From contig NC_090169.1 of the NCBI RefSeq assembly GCF_017916325.1, positions 229,501 through 293,500 of the forward strand: a stretch of 64,000 nt of DNA. The letters run 5' to 3'. The stretch is from Leishmania martiniquensis (taxonomy: Eukaryota; Euglenozoa; Kinetoplastea; Trypanosomatida; Trypanosomatidae). This document shows, one piece after another, positions 11,230 through 20,208 of this stretch; the first letter of the stretch is position 1; each line of letters opens with the position of its first letter. The notes under the pieces are model-generated. The model was not told where the DNA came from. It saw only the letters and a list, made by a program, of their open reading frames with translations, and searched no databases. Position numbers and translations under genes: made by a program.

Positions 11230-11660
11230 CAGCACCTCTAGGGCTGAGGTGTGGCCGGGCGGCGTGGTTCTGGTGGAGGGGCGCCCCTGCTTCACGCTGA
11301 AGAGAGGGGCTACTTCGTCGTGACGGAGCGAATTCGCGGCGCCAGCCGGCTCACGAGTGGCTGCGCTTCTTGCTGTGCCAGTGGGACCGGCGCTTCGGCA
11401 AACTGTGCCTGCTGGTGCCAAGCGACGTGCACAGCATATCCGAGATGAAGAAGTCGGCGAGGAAGATGGAGTTTGGAGAAGGCAAAGTGGCATCACAACC
11501 ACGAAACGGAGACGCGCATGTGGCGGCGCTTCACTCAGAGGTACAGCGCCTTTGGTCAGCGCCGAGTGGGCCTCTCTTGGCCTCATGCCCGCGCTGGTGC
11601 GGAACTCCAAGAGCCATCGGCCGCAGAATTGGAAGGATCGCTCCCTGCTGTGGGATTAAT
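11230..11660 (+). pseudogene. RNase H-like remnant spanning three frames
   Basis: Three successive + frames join into an RNase H-like order. At about 11255-11310 there is a GGVVLVEGR strand. From about 11308 the next frame gives a GYFVVTERIRGASRLT strand. From about 11353 a third frame gives EWLRFLLCQWDRRFGKLCLL then VPSDVHSISEM, which resembles the helix plus TDSxS strand. From about 11515 a further frame switch gives MWRRFTQR...RRVGLSWPHARAG, resembling the W...HxG...N..AD C-terminal motif. At least three frameshifts separate the pieces. No other domain family explains this succession as well, but identification is by pattern only. Confidence 0.45.
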
Positions 11661-12900
11661 GGACGGATAGGCAGAACGCTTCGCGCAAGCGAAAGAGAAC
11701 TTGACGAGCAAGCGCTGCGCACGCCTTGCGCGGAGACCCCACCCCCACCCCGGATCATCGTTTTCGCTGACCAGTAGGGCAGCAACAAGAGCGCTCTTTG
11801 CTACAGCACCCTATGCTTGAAGGGCGTTCGGCATGGACGCCGTGGAGGGGTTCGGCGACTGTCTCGACTCTCTGCTATAAGAATGCGAGGCGGGCGAGGC
11901 TGCTACCGGCCAGCGCCCTTACGCGGGCTATCGCGGCGAAGAGGCCGTTCACTGCAGCAGATGCACGCAGGCTCAGCAGCGCTGGTCTGCCATCGCCGCC
12001 TGCGCCATGCTGGCAGGGGTGTGTCCGTTGCATCAGGGCCAGCAGCAAGCACTGGGCTGTAGCGCCTCGGTTGCGTCGTGCCTCAGCTGCGCAGCCGCCA
12101 GCGGGTGTTGGCATCGCCGCGGCACCCCGACCGGCTCGACCAACTTTGTTCCTATAACGGGTGCGAGCAGCAACACTGTAAAACGGGCTGTCTGTCGCCC
12201 TGCGCCGAGGTGGCGCCTCGGTGGCAGCTGTACAAAGGTGCAGCTACTGTAGACCCTGCAGACGCTCCGCCAAAGGAACGCCGGCCCTCCGTAGGATCGA
12301 GAGCCGCCATCGCACTATGGTGCTGGTGGACAGTGCGCTGTACGGTCCCCTAGCGGGTGTGTGGCTGCTCCGAAAGGAGCTTTTCCTTCTCCCCTCATCC
12401 AGTGACAAGTCAGGGACTTTTGCAAGCACAAGCGTGTGGCGGTGGAGAGAGGAGCGGGCGCTCATGGTATGGGTTGTGGCACCCCCTAGCCCCCCGTTAC
12501 TCCCCTCACCCGGCTGCGCGAGAAAGCGCACTCGCTGCGGCAGGGCCTCTGCGCGTTTTGCATCCGGCTGCGGCCGCAGCGTCTGTCTGTGTCTGCTGTC
12601 CGCCGCGAGCGGAAGGGGCCGTAGTGCAGCCTTCCACAGGCACACACGCCGCTACCGAGGCGGCCACACCGGTGCAGCGGTGGCTCGCCACGCCCCCTCC
12701 CTCCCTCCGCCGTCCCCGCGGTGCGCAGCGCCTGTATCCCGCTGCCGGTGCACTGATCAAGGTGGGAAAAGGAGGGAGAGGCGCACGCTTGGGTGCGCGA
12801 CGACTACGCCCGGCGTGGGATGACTGCACCGGGCAGCAGGGACAGTGTGCATGGAGGGGCATCCGCGACGGCGAGGACAAGAAGGCTGTCGGGTGGGGGG

Positions 12901-13249
12901 ACAGGGCGTGCCGTCCCACCGCCACTGCTCTTTGGGCGCAGCTCGCACCCACCGGTTGCCAGTCTGCACGTCATATCCTTGTGTATGTATATATGTATAT
13001 ATGTCTGTGCCGCTCAGTGACCCATGTGCTGCCTCTGTGCACGCCCCGCCACCTCGCCCGCGTGTCTGTGTCTCCAGACTCTAGTCACCTGCAATTATCT
13101 TCTCCCCTTCGTACCCCCTCCTGTAATTCTGGCTCACATTGCGCATCGCTTTAGCCGCTTTTCGAAAGCAAACGCACAAAGAAAGACACAAAGACACTCC
13201 TTCGGCTGCACTCGATCCCCCCTGCTCACCTCCCGTCTCGCCTCCGCTC
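12901..13249. other. Spacer between retroelement remnant and amastin gene
   Basis: The sequence returns to ordinary spacer character here, with a TA/TG-rich stretch at about 12980-13003 and C/T-rich runs leading into the amastin acceptor. No gene seen. Confidence 0.5.
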
Positions 13250-13301
13250 TTTCTCTCTATCCCCCTCTGCTTTCTTCTACCCTTCTCACCGCCCTCGGCA
13301 G
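13250..13301 (+). promoter_or_regulatory. Predicted spliced-leader acceptor for amastin
   Basis: A long C/T tract (about 13246-13298) ends at CAG 13299-13301, giving a predicted 5' UTR of 93 bp before the ATG at 13395. Confidence 0.6.
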
Positions 13302-13394
13302 CGCTGCTGTGCGGTTGCAATACCCCATCGTGGCCGTCTTTGCCGCCCACCTCCACTGGAGCCCCTCCATTGGTCACGCATCTGTTCTGCGACA

Positions 13395-13922
13395 ATGCAG
13401 TGTAAGATCGGCATTCTTCTCTACACGATCCTCCAGTTCATCGCGTTCCTCCTGGTGCTGGTGGGCACGCCTGGCCCTATGTACCGCGGAACGGACACTG
13501 GGTTTTTCGCGGACAAATTCTGCATCACCCTATGGGGCCTTAGGGAGTGCTCAAGCGCACGAAACACATTGACCCTCGCCCACCTGTTCTCAAACTGTGG
13601 ACAGAACTTGCGGCGCTTCCGCGCTGCCGAAGTCTTCGTCGTCATCTCCATCTTCACCTACGGCTTGGCGGCCGTCTTGGGCCTCCTCATATTGTTGTAC
13701 GGCTATGCTGTCCTGCGCTGGGTATGCCTGGGGCTCAACATCCTCGGATCCGGCACCCTGTGCATCACCTGGGCGATAGTGTATGAGTCCTACAGCGTGT
13801 ACTTTAACGTTGCATGCCCAAACCTCGAACTCGCAGTCCGAATGGATTGGGGATTCGCTCTCTTTCTCATCGCCTGGTGCCTGGATATTGTGAACATTGC
13901 CTTCCTGTTTCTCCCCTACTAG
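13395..13922 (+). CDS. Amastin-like surface protein
   Basis: Encodes 175 residues, typical amastin length. Four hydrophobic segments are visible at about 5-24, 79-104, 105-130 and 150-175. The first extracellular loop contains C43-I-T-L-W-G-L-R-E-C52, which matches the start of the amastin signature (C-x-[TS]-[LF]-W-G-x-[KRQ]) but has one residue fewer before the second Cys. Amastins are claudin-like tetraspan plasma-membrane proteins of trypanosomatids, many up-regulated in the intracellular stage and controlled through the 3' UTR. This gene is single in the window, not in a tandem array, and lies just downstream of the decayed retroelement. The solitary position and altered signature suggest a divergent subfamily; the exact class cannot be assigned by eye. 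Confidence 0.88.
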   Translation: MQCKIGILLYTILQFIAFLLVLVGTPGPMYRGTDTGFFADKFCITLWGLRECSSARNTLTLAHLFSNCGQNLRRFRAAEVFVVISIFTYGLAAVLGLLILLYGYAVLRWVCLGLNILGSGTLCITWAIVYESYSVYFNVACPNLELAVRMDWGFALFLIAWCLDIVNIAFLFLPY

Positions 13923-15640
13923 GCAGCGGAGGCGCTCGTGACAGCGGGCGCCCGGGGCCACAGAGGAGGAAGGCGGGGGCGCGCTTGTTAGCGTCGCAGC
14001 GCCTGCGCGATGGCTCCCCGCGGAGCAGCCGGCGGAGTGGATGCCAGCTCTCTCTCGGACGAATGCAGCCCTCTCGCGCGTGCGTGTGTGGCGCTGCTGG
14101 CGCGCCATCCGCGCAGTGGCGACATGCACCGGCACCACTCCCACCACACACATTGCGGGGCGCCGCTGCCGCTGCGGCGTAGGCGCGCACTTGCCGACGC
14201 ATGGAGAGAGACGTCGAGTGCTCTTTGTCGCCGGCGTCTCTGCCTCTTCCCCATCTGCGCGTGCATCCCCTGGAGCGCGGTCCCCTTTATCCCTCCTTTG
14301 CGTACTGCTTCACTATTACCCTCGCCCCATCTCGGCAGCGATGCGCGCTCTGCCGTGGGCAGCGCACAGGTGGCGACGGCGAGCCCGTCCATGCCCCCCC
14401 TCGCCTCTTTCCCCATCTGTCACCGCCGCCGCCTCTCTCTCTCTGTCGCCCTCACCTGCACCAGCCGCCCCGTGTTTCCGCTCCCCTTGCCGCTCCGCTG
14501 CCGAACCCCTCCGTTCGCTTGGCTCTCCTGCCCCCGCCAACAGCAGCCGTATGCGGTGCGCGTGCGCGCCTCTCTGCCCCCTTTCCTCTTCGCTTGTTTC
14601 TCGCTCCGCCTGTGCCGTCGACGGAGGCGGACGCCGAGAGGGGGGTGCGTGCGTGAGAGGGGAGCGCGTGCGGCAATGCGGCAGCGCAGCGGAGAAGAGG
14701 AGTGCGCAGCGGAAAGGGCCGAGGCGGCGTCTCTCCCCTCCCTATTTCGGCTCGAGTCTCTGCCTCTGCCTGTCAGTGTCCGTGTGCACTCGCTGGGCGC
14801 GCATCATGTCCTCGCCTCTTTTGTGCTGTTCTCGTTGCTTTTTCTTTTGCGGCCCCACCGCACCATCGAGTGCTGCCGGCTCTGATGTGAGGGGTCAGCA
14901 CACCGTATGACGGGGCGCACCGGCGTGAAGCGGCACCGGGAGAAGCGCGGCGTGCAGGCGCAGAGTGCAGGGTCTCCGAGGGTCCTGACCTGTGGCTGGC
15001 GCAGCGGAGGCAGGTGAGGTGTCGTGCGCGCGCACCTCGGTGCTGAATTGCTCACAGCAGCGGAACGACGGGGGCACCAAAGGATATATGAGCTGACATA
15101 CATCGTCGCCGCCGGCAGAGACGCGGAAAGGGGTGACATAACGCGAGCGGGAAGACTACGGAAAACGAAATACAGCAAAACGCTGCACACTTCGCTGTGC
15201 CCTCTCCGCCGGCGCGCCTTCCCGGCCCCGCCTGAGGCGGCAGAGGTGCGCGCGTGTGCGTTTGATTTTCTCTTTGGTTTGCGATGCCTTCTGTTTCACT
15301 TATTGCTTTGCACGACGCCTCTTTCTGTACGCGTCTGTTTGCTGTCCTTCGGTCTCTCTCCCCTCTGTGCTTACGCTCTTCGACTCATCGACGCCAGCAG
15401 CGCCACGGCCGCGCACTACCCCCCTCTCTTTCCCTCTCTCTGTCTCTCTCGGACAGCTGCATGGGTCGATTTGCTGCTCACGCTTCAACGCTTCGCTCTA
15501 TTTCTTCCCCTCACTTCTTCTGTGTATGACACGATGCCACAAACGCATGTACCCTTAGCAAAGACTCCGGGAAGAGCGATCGCTTTCTGGATGTTGGTCG
15601 TGGAGGTACGTATTCCGTCTGTAAACACATCTGCGCTGAA
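13923..15640. other. Amastin 3' flank / spacer
   Basis: 1.7 kb without a supported gene. It is rich in C/T runs (14240-14600 and 15250-15500). Two overlapping open frames of about 290 residues at 14010-14910 are Ala/Arg/Ser/Leu-rich, overlap each other throughout and have no recognisable domain; they look like products of high GC, not genes. A regulatory 3' UTR is expected for an amastin, but no copy of the SIDER-like repeat found elsewhere was seen. Confidence 0.5.
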
Positions 15641-15668
15641 TCGGCCTCTCTTTACGGCTGCCTTTCAG
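15641..15668 (+). promoter_or_regulatory. Predicted spliced-leader acceptor for O-fucosyltransferase-like gene
   Basis: A CGGCCTCTCTTTACGGCTG run followed by CCTTTCAG ends at 15668, giving a predicted 5' UTR of 120 bp to the ATG at 15789. A second possible AG lies at 15688. Confidence 0.5.
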
Positions 15669-15788
15669 GGGTAGCTACCTTCACTTAGTTGTTTTTTGAC
15701 GGAGTGCTGGCGTCTGGGCACTTGAGTGGTTCATCTGCCTCCGCTTTCACATCGCATTCGCGTCTAGGCGCTCATCGTTTATCGTTTT

Positions 15789-18503
15789 ATGGTGATGCAG
15801 GACAACCCTTCGCCTTCTCCTCACCTGCGTGTGTCAGCGCTGCACCAGGGCGGCGTGCAGCATCATTCTAGCACACGCGAAAATGCAGCGCTGCCGCCGC
15901 TGCTGGCTGCGCTGCGAGGAAATAGTACCAGTGGTAAGCGACTCAGCCACTCAGGCCGTAGCCTTTCGCGTCGCCTGTACCAAACCAAAGGGCATCGGTG
16001 CAGGCGGTGTGCGTTGGTGGCTTTCGCGTTCGCGCTCGCCTTCGTGCTGCTTTACTTGTTTCTTCCAGCGTCGAATCTGAGCCAGTCGATCGAGCAGACG
16101 TTCTTGACCTCAACTCCTGCGCCGTCTGCACTGCAGGAGGACGAGCTTGCTGTACCGGCCCCTCTTATTCCACCGCGGGGCGCGTTTTGCGGCCTGTGTA
16201 CAGAGGGCCTCGTCATCTTCCGCCCAGCTGCCGGCGCCACATCCACGGCTGCGGCGCCGGCGGCAGCGGAGCACGTGGTGTGCACGGAAACGATGGAGGA
16301 CGCGTGGTTGCTGGAGAGCAGGGCAGAGCCTCTCACGACTGAACGAGACTGTGTTGCGAGGCTCTACAACTTAGGCCTCCTGCATCCTCCCCGTGCTACC
16401 ATACTCAAGACGAATGGCATGTGTGCCACTGTGCGCGTGGCCGTGCAAGTGCCCTCGGGTGAGCCGGAGGCGTCGAATTTGAGGGAGTGCAGCAGTGGGT
16501 TTGTGGCGGCGCTGCAGGTTTCGGAGACGGAACCCCAAAAGGTGGAGGTGCACATTCAGCGGTTCCCGTCTTGGCCGTTCCCCCTCATCGCGTTACAGGT
16601 GGCCGCCGGCGCGAAGGGTGTGGACAGAGGTAGCAGCGAAGGCAAGCAAGACAGCATACCGGCTTACTTCGCCACAGCCGCCGTTAAAGACACGGATGCG
16701 GATTGTGATGCACCGCCGCCAGTGAAGCTATATGCCACGGAGGACCTTAGAGAGGTCGTCATGGGTTTTACGGAGGGTGCCGCTTCGGCCACGGAGTCAC
16801 ATGCGCCGCCATCGGAAAGGCCTCTGCGCTGTCCCACATACTTCCTCACTGTACGCCTTGGCCGCTTTGGCCGCCATCACAACCAGCTGCAGGAAGTCCT
16901 GAACGGCATCTCACTGGCCAGGAGAACGAACCGTACCTTCATTCTGCCTCCCTTCGTGCCGGCGCTGTACATGCCCTACATGAAGGTCAGTCCAGAGCTT
17001 TTGTACGGTTGGAACACGCTACGCAGAGATGGCCGTTATTGCATCCTGTCCTACGCCGAGGCGCGGCCAGTATTGCAGCATCTGCGTGAGCGCGAGGGGT
17101 CGGTGAGTATCGAACGGGTGAACTTTGCAGCTAGTGTGGACACTGCAGTGCTACTGAACACAACAGAAGAGCACGACAGGTATGTATGGGGATCCATACC
17201 TCGGGTGCAGCGCGAGGATGGCACGTTTGTGTACAATGCGGATGACTGGTTCTCCGCAGGCTTTCGGAAAAGGGCGGACGCCGCCACGCTTACGGCGAGC
17301 AGCGAGGTATCCGTGACATCGCCGCTCGAGCTCCACGAGACAAGCCCGCCCGACGCAGAGGAGTGCAGCGGCTTCGTTGAGCCTGCTCCGAAGGACGATT
17401 CAACACGGTGGGAAAGGATGCGCAGATGCATCACTGCTTTCTTGCGCGCCTATGGCGACGGCGACGGAGAACGCGAATCGCTCATTGCCTCAGATCGGCA
17501 GCCACGCATTGTGGTGCTTTCGAGCGTCACGGCGTTCCACCTGAGGCCAACACTGATGGAAATGACGAGGCTGCTTGGCCTCCTGAGACCATCGTCGGCC
17601 CTCACCAAAGAGTTTGAAAGATACTACCGACTCTACGCTGCCCAGCTCCAGCTTCCACTGGGCACCGATCCGGCGCAAGCCTCTTCATCCGTTCTGCAGC
17701 CATTTCGATTCAGGGGAGTGATTGGAATACATGTGCGCCGCCGCGAGGGGACTTGTCGCAAGGAGGCCGAGTACCCCAGCGGCACCATCATTGCCATGTC
17801 AAAGGCGCGCTACCAGTTTGACGGAACAGGTGAAGAGGATGTTGCGGCTAGTGGTCGGCCCCTGACTACCGTAGCGCGACTGGCGAACGACTGTGAGTGG
17901 AATGTACAGTCTCTCTTGCAGATCTACGAAGCCTACGCAAGTTGGGTGCGCTCGCTGTATGTGCGGAAGCAAAGGCAGTCACCTTGCTTTGCACATTTAG
18001 CTCCTCCACACGCGCAGGTACCACGGAGCTACATCGCCTTCGACGAGCAAGTCGGTCCCATAGGCGCTCAGCTTCAAGCTGTGCTGCAGGATCGGTACAA
18101 CCCACAACAGGAGGAGCGCGCCGCCAACGGATACCCGCCTATCTTCTCCGCCTTCTACGACCGTCGGTCCCGGAATGATCTTCGCCAAGTCTATGAAGAA
18201 ATCTTCTCGAGCAGGATGCAATCCGCCACATCGATGCAGCACTCCGGCAGCCAAGCTGCCACCAGCAACACGTCCACACCGTTGACGAGGAGCAGTCTTG
18301 TCGAGATCCTGTACCCCATCGCGGAGCAGGAGGCGCTAGCCTTGGCCTTCGACTTCTTCATGCTAAGCAATACGGCGGTGTTCCGCGGCAACATCATTTC
18401 GTCCGTCTCAATCAACGTGTGCTTGCGCCGCTGGGGCAGAGGACTGCCGTGTCACGGTGCTCTTGCTGGGTACTACGAAATGTTGTACAAGGGCTACGTT
18501 TGA
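15789..18503 (+). CDS. O-fucosyltransferase-like type II membrane glycosyltransferase
   Basis: Encodes 904 residues. A basic N-terminal region precedes one hydrophobic anchor at about 74-94, giving a type II topology. The catalytic part resembles the GDP-fucose protein O-fucosyltransferase fold (PF10250 type). An RLGRFGRHHNQ block at about 355-365, where the family binds nucleotide-sugar near the N-terminus, is followed by IGIHVRRREG (H648) with the diagnostic H-x-R-R. Near the C-terminus DFFMLSN (D855 onward) and FRGNIISSVSINVCLRR match the conserved D...S..F.gn..SS.s block. The role is inferred to be transfer of fucose (or a related sugar) in the secretory pathway. It is distinct from the GT11-type mitochondrial fucosyltransferase of trypanosomatids. 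Low-complexity inserts lie between blocks (about 480-560). Acceptor specificity is unknown. Confidence 0.68.
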   Translation: MVMQDNPSPSPHLRVSALHQGGVQHHSSTRENAALPPLLAALRGNSTSGKRLSHSGRSLSRRLYQTKGHRCRRCALVAFAFALAFVLLYLFLPASNLSQSIEQTFLTSTPAPSALQEDELAVPAPLIPPRGAFCGLCTEGLVIFRPAAGATSTAAAPAAAEHVVCTETMEDAWLLESRAEPLTTERDCVARLYNLGLLHPPRATILKTNGMCATVRVAVQVPSGEPEASNLRECSSGFVAALQVSETEPQKVEVHIQRFPSWPFPLIALQVAAGAKGVDRGSSEGKQDSIPAYFATAAVKDTDADCDAPPPVKLYATEDLREVVMGFTEGAASATESHAPPSERPLRCPTYFLTVRLGRFGRHHNQLQEVLNGISLARRTNRTFILPPFVPALYMPYMKVSPELLYGWNTLRRDGRYCILSYAEARPVLQHLREREGSVSIERVNFAASVDTAVLLNTTEEHDRYVWGSIPRVQREDGTFVYNADDWFSAGFRKRADAATLTASSEVSVTSPLELHETSPPDAEECSGFVEPAPKDDSTRWERMRRCITAFLRAYGDGDGERESLIASDRQPRIVVLSSVTAFHLRPTLMEMTRLLGLLRPSSALTKEFERYYRLYAAQLQLPLGTDPAQASSSVLQPFRFRGVIGIHVRRREGTCRKEAEYPSGTIIAMSKARYQFDGTGEEDVAASGRPLTTVARLANDCEWNVQSLLQIYEAYASWVRSLYVRKQRQSPCFAHLAPPHAQVPRSYIAFDEQVGPIGAQLQAVLQDRYNPQQEERAANGYPPIFSAFYDRRSRNDLRQVYEEIFSSRMQSATSMQHSGSQAATSNTSTPLTRSSLVEILYPIAEQEALALAFDFFMLSNTAVFRGNIISSVSINVCLRRWGRGLPCHGALAGYYEMLYKGYV

Positions 18504-20174
18504 GCTGCCCGTCTCAGCCTCGAGCCCTCGCCTCTCCGTTCCCCCCACCCCCATTTCGACTCCTTCACTTCAAGCCGCTGGCCGAGACCGTGTTGCGCCA
18601 GCGCCACTAGTTATCCGAGCCTCTCTTAAATGATGCCACGAGCCCAGCGCAGCGTCAACTTCACGCTATGGGTATAACGGTGCTCCTTTCCAACAAATTT
18701 TTTTCGCCTCCATCCCCACCCCCACCCGTGAGCGCCTTCTTCTCCTGTACCTTGCCTCCTGAACCCATTCGTACAAGCAAACACACACACACATGCCAAG
18801 CGGCGTTGTGCGTGTGCGGTTCCGGCTGCCTCCAGTCCGTCACCTCCTTTCACAGCTTCCCCCATCCCCACCCCCTCTCCCTCTCACTTTTGACCATTTC
18901 GCTTGCCTCTCTGGCGGCACAGCACAGCTTTTCGGGTTTCTTTTTAGTATACTCTGCGCACGTCGCTGTTGATGTCGGCATGCCGCCTTCGCTACTTCAC
19001 GGGAAAGGGGAGGGGAGGGGGGCTGCTTTGCTCGAGTGCTTCTCTCTCGCGCGCGCTTCTCTTCTCCCTCCTCCCCCCGCCCTCTTTCGTGTTGCTGGTG
19101 CCAGTGAGTCATGTTTCACGCACCACCTCTCCACTCCTCCTCTTCCGCCTTAGTTCTTCGCGCCCGCGCGACAAGCGAGGAAAAGGAACGGCGGTGCGTA
19201 CGGACGTGGCAACGTTGACCAGCGGCATGCTGACCCATTTGGCTTTCGTTCTCTGCGTGTATATGTGTACACATGTCCCAATCTCGGAATGACCCGAAGG
19301 AGGGCAAAGGCGTAGACCGCCGCGCCAGCATGTGAAGGGGAGATGGGAGAAGCGTAAGCAGTCTGGCGTACAGTTGACCACGCCTTCACCGGGCAACGGC
19401 ACAGACACCCTGTGTGTTTCGTAACGTCTTCAGCAGCTGATCTCTGTTAGTCTAATTATGATGACAAACGAGCAGAAGAAGAGGAAAAGAAAAAGTAAAC
19501 GCAGCGAGAAGCGCTTCCATTTGAACCTCTCCGGCATCGGCCTGCACTGCCGCGGAGGCATGATTGGGCGCCCTCGAGCGCCTGCAGCCTCGGCCTGTGT
19601 ATGCGTCTCCTCTTGTGTTGTAGGAGCGTGAAGGCAACCCAAAACTCGCATCTCTCCCCCTCCCTCTCCCTCTCCACACCATCACCCCGCCCCCGCCTCG
19701 CACTCTACTTTGGACTGCTTCACCGAGCGACGGAGGAGGGCATCTGTACCCACTGGGCATGTGCGTATGTGTACATGTGTGTGTGTGTGCGTGTGCATAT
19801 ATAGGTGCTCCCCCTGTTGCTGCTACCGCTCACACAGGGACATAAATTTCGGCCGCCTACGTGACGTGCATCGTCATCAATGACGTACCGGACGGTTTGT
19901 ATGTGTGTATGTGTGCGTGTGCTTCCTGCTCCAGCTTCTTCTTTAGCGTTGCTGAACACTTGGGTGCTCCGCTCTCCCCCACCCCCACAGCCCCCGACAG
20001 CGCTTGCTCCGAGGCATCACTGCGCTACCGCTCTTCTTTGTTGGCCACCCGCCTCCCACCACCTCCTATCACTCCCGTAGGCATCACACACTCACACACT
20101 ATCCACTAGATCCACCTCGGTTTCGCTTTTCCTCTTTGCTAGATTCCGCTCCCTCCCTCCCCACACCTGCAAGC
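18504..20174. other. Spacer, no gene seen
   Basis: Contains CA repeats (18780-18793), GT repeats (19775-19798, 19899-19920), C/T-rich tracts (18690-18730, 18850-18900, 19970-20010) and a stretch at 19185-19640 of mixed composition. Open frames are short or low-complexity. Confidence 0.5.
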
Positions 20175-20193
20175 ACCTCTTTCTCTCTCTCAG
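20175..20193 (+). promoter_or_regulatory. Predicted spliced-leader acceptor
   Basis: A pure C/T tract ends in CAG at 20191-20193, only 15 bp before the ATG at 20209. This gives a very short 5' UTR and firmly supports that start. Confidence 0.65.
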
Positions 20194-20208
20194 ACGCAAC
20201 TGTGAATC

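Larger units (their letters stand above)
7100..12900 (+). mobile_element. Decayed ingi/L1Tc-like non-LTR retrotransposon (DIRE-like), approximate limits
   Basis: This is 5.8 kb of GC-rich sequence between two genes, with far fewer pure dinucleotide and pyrimidine tracts than other spacers and no intact gene. Protein-like stretches appear in changing + frames. A GDLRRHV-like piece near 7910-7960 is a faint endonuclease-like motif. An LLDSGRLLNAI-like stretch at about 8690-8727 recalls the region around RT motif A. A piece at about 9235-9280 and others at about 9468-9600 and 9768-9860 recall the end of the RT/thumb. A better-preserved RNase H-like piece lies at about 11230-11660. The order endonuclease, RT, RNase H is that of the ingi/L1Tc clade, whose degenerate relics (DIREs) are known in Leishmania. 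The assignment rests on motif resemblance by eye; ends are approximate, and no target-site duplication or poly-A tail was identified. Confidence 0.5.

Noticed and set aside
12357..13154. 265-codon + frame at the end of the retroelement region
   Set aside because: Starts at GTG, is Ala/Arg/Gly-rich, and overlaps an equally long frame on each strand.
14010..14910. Two overlapping open frames of about 290 codons after amastin
   Set aside because: They overlap in different frames over the same C/T-rich DNA, with Ser/Arg/Pro-rich translations, so high GC alone accounts for them.
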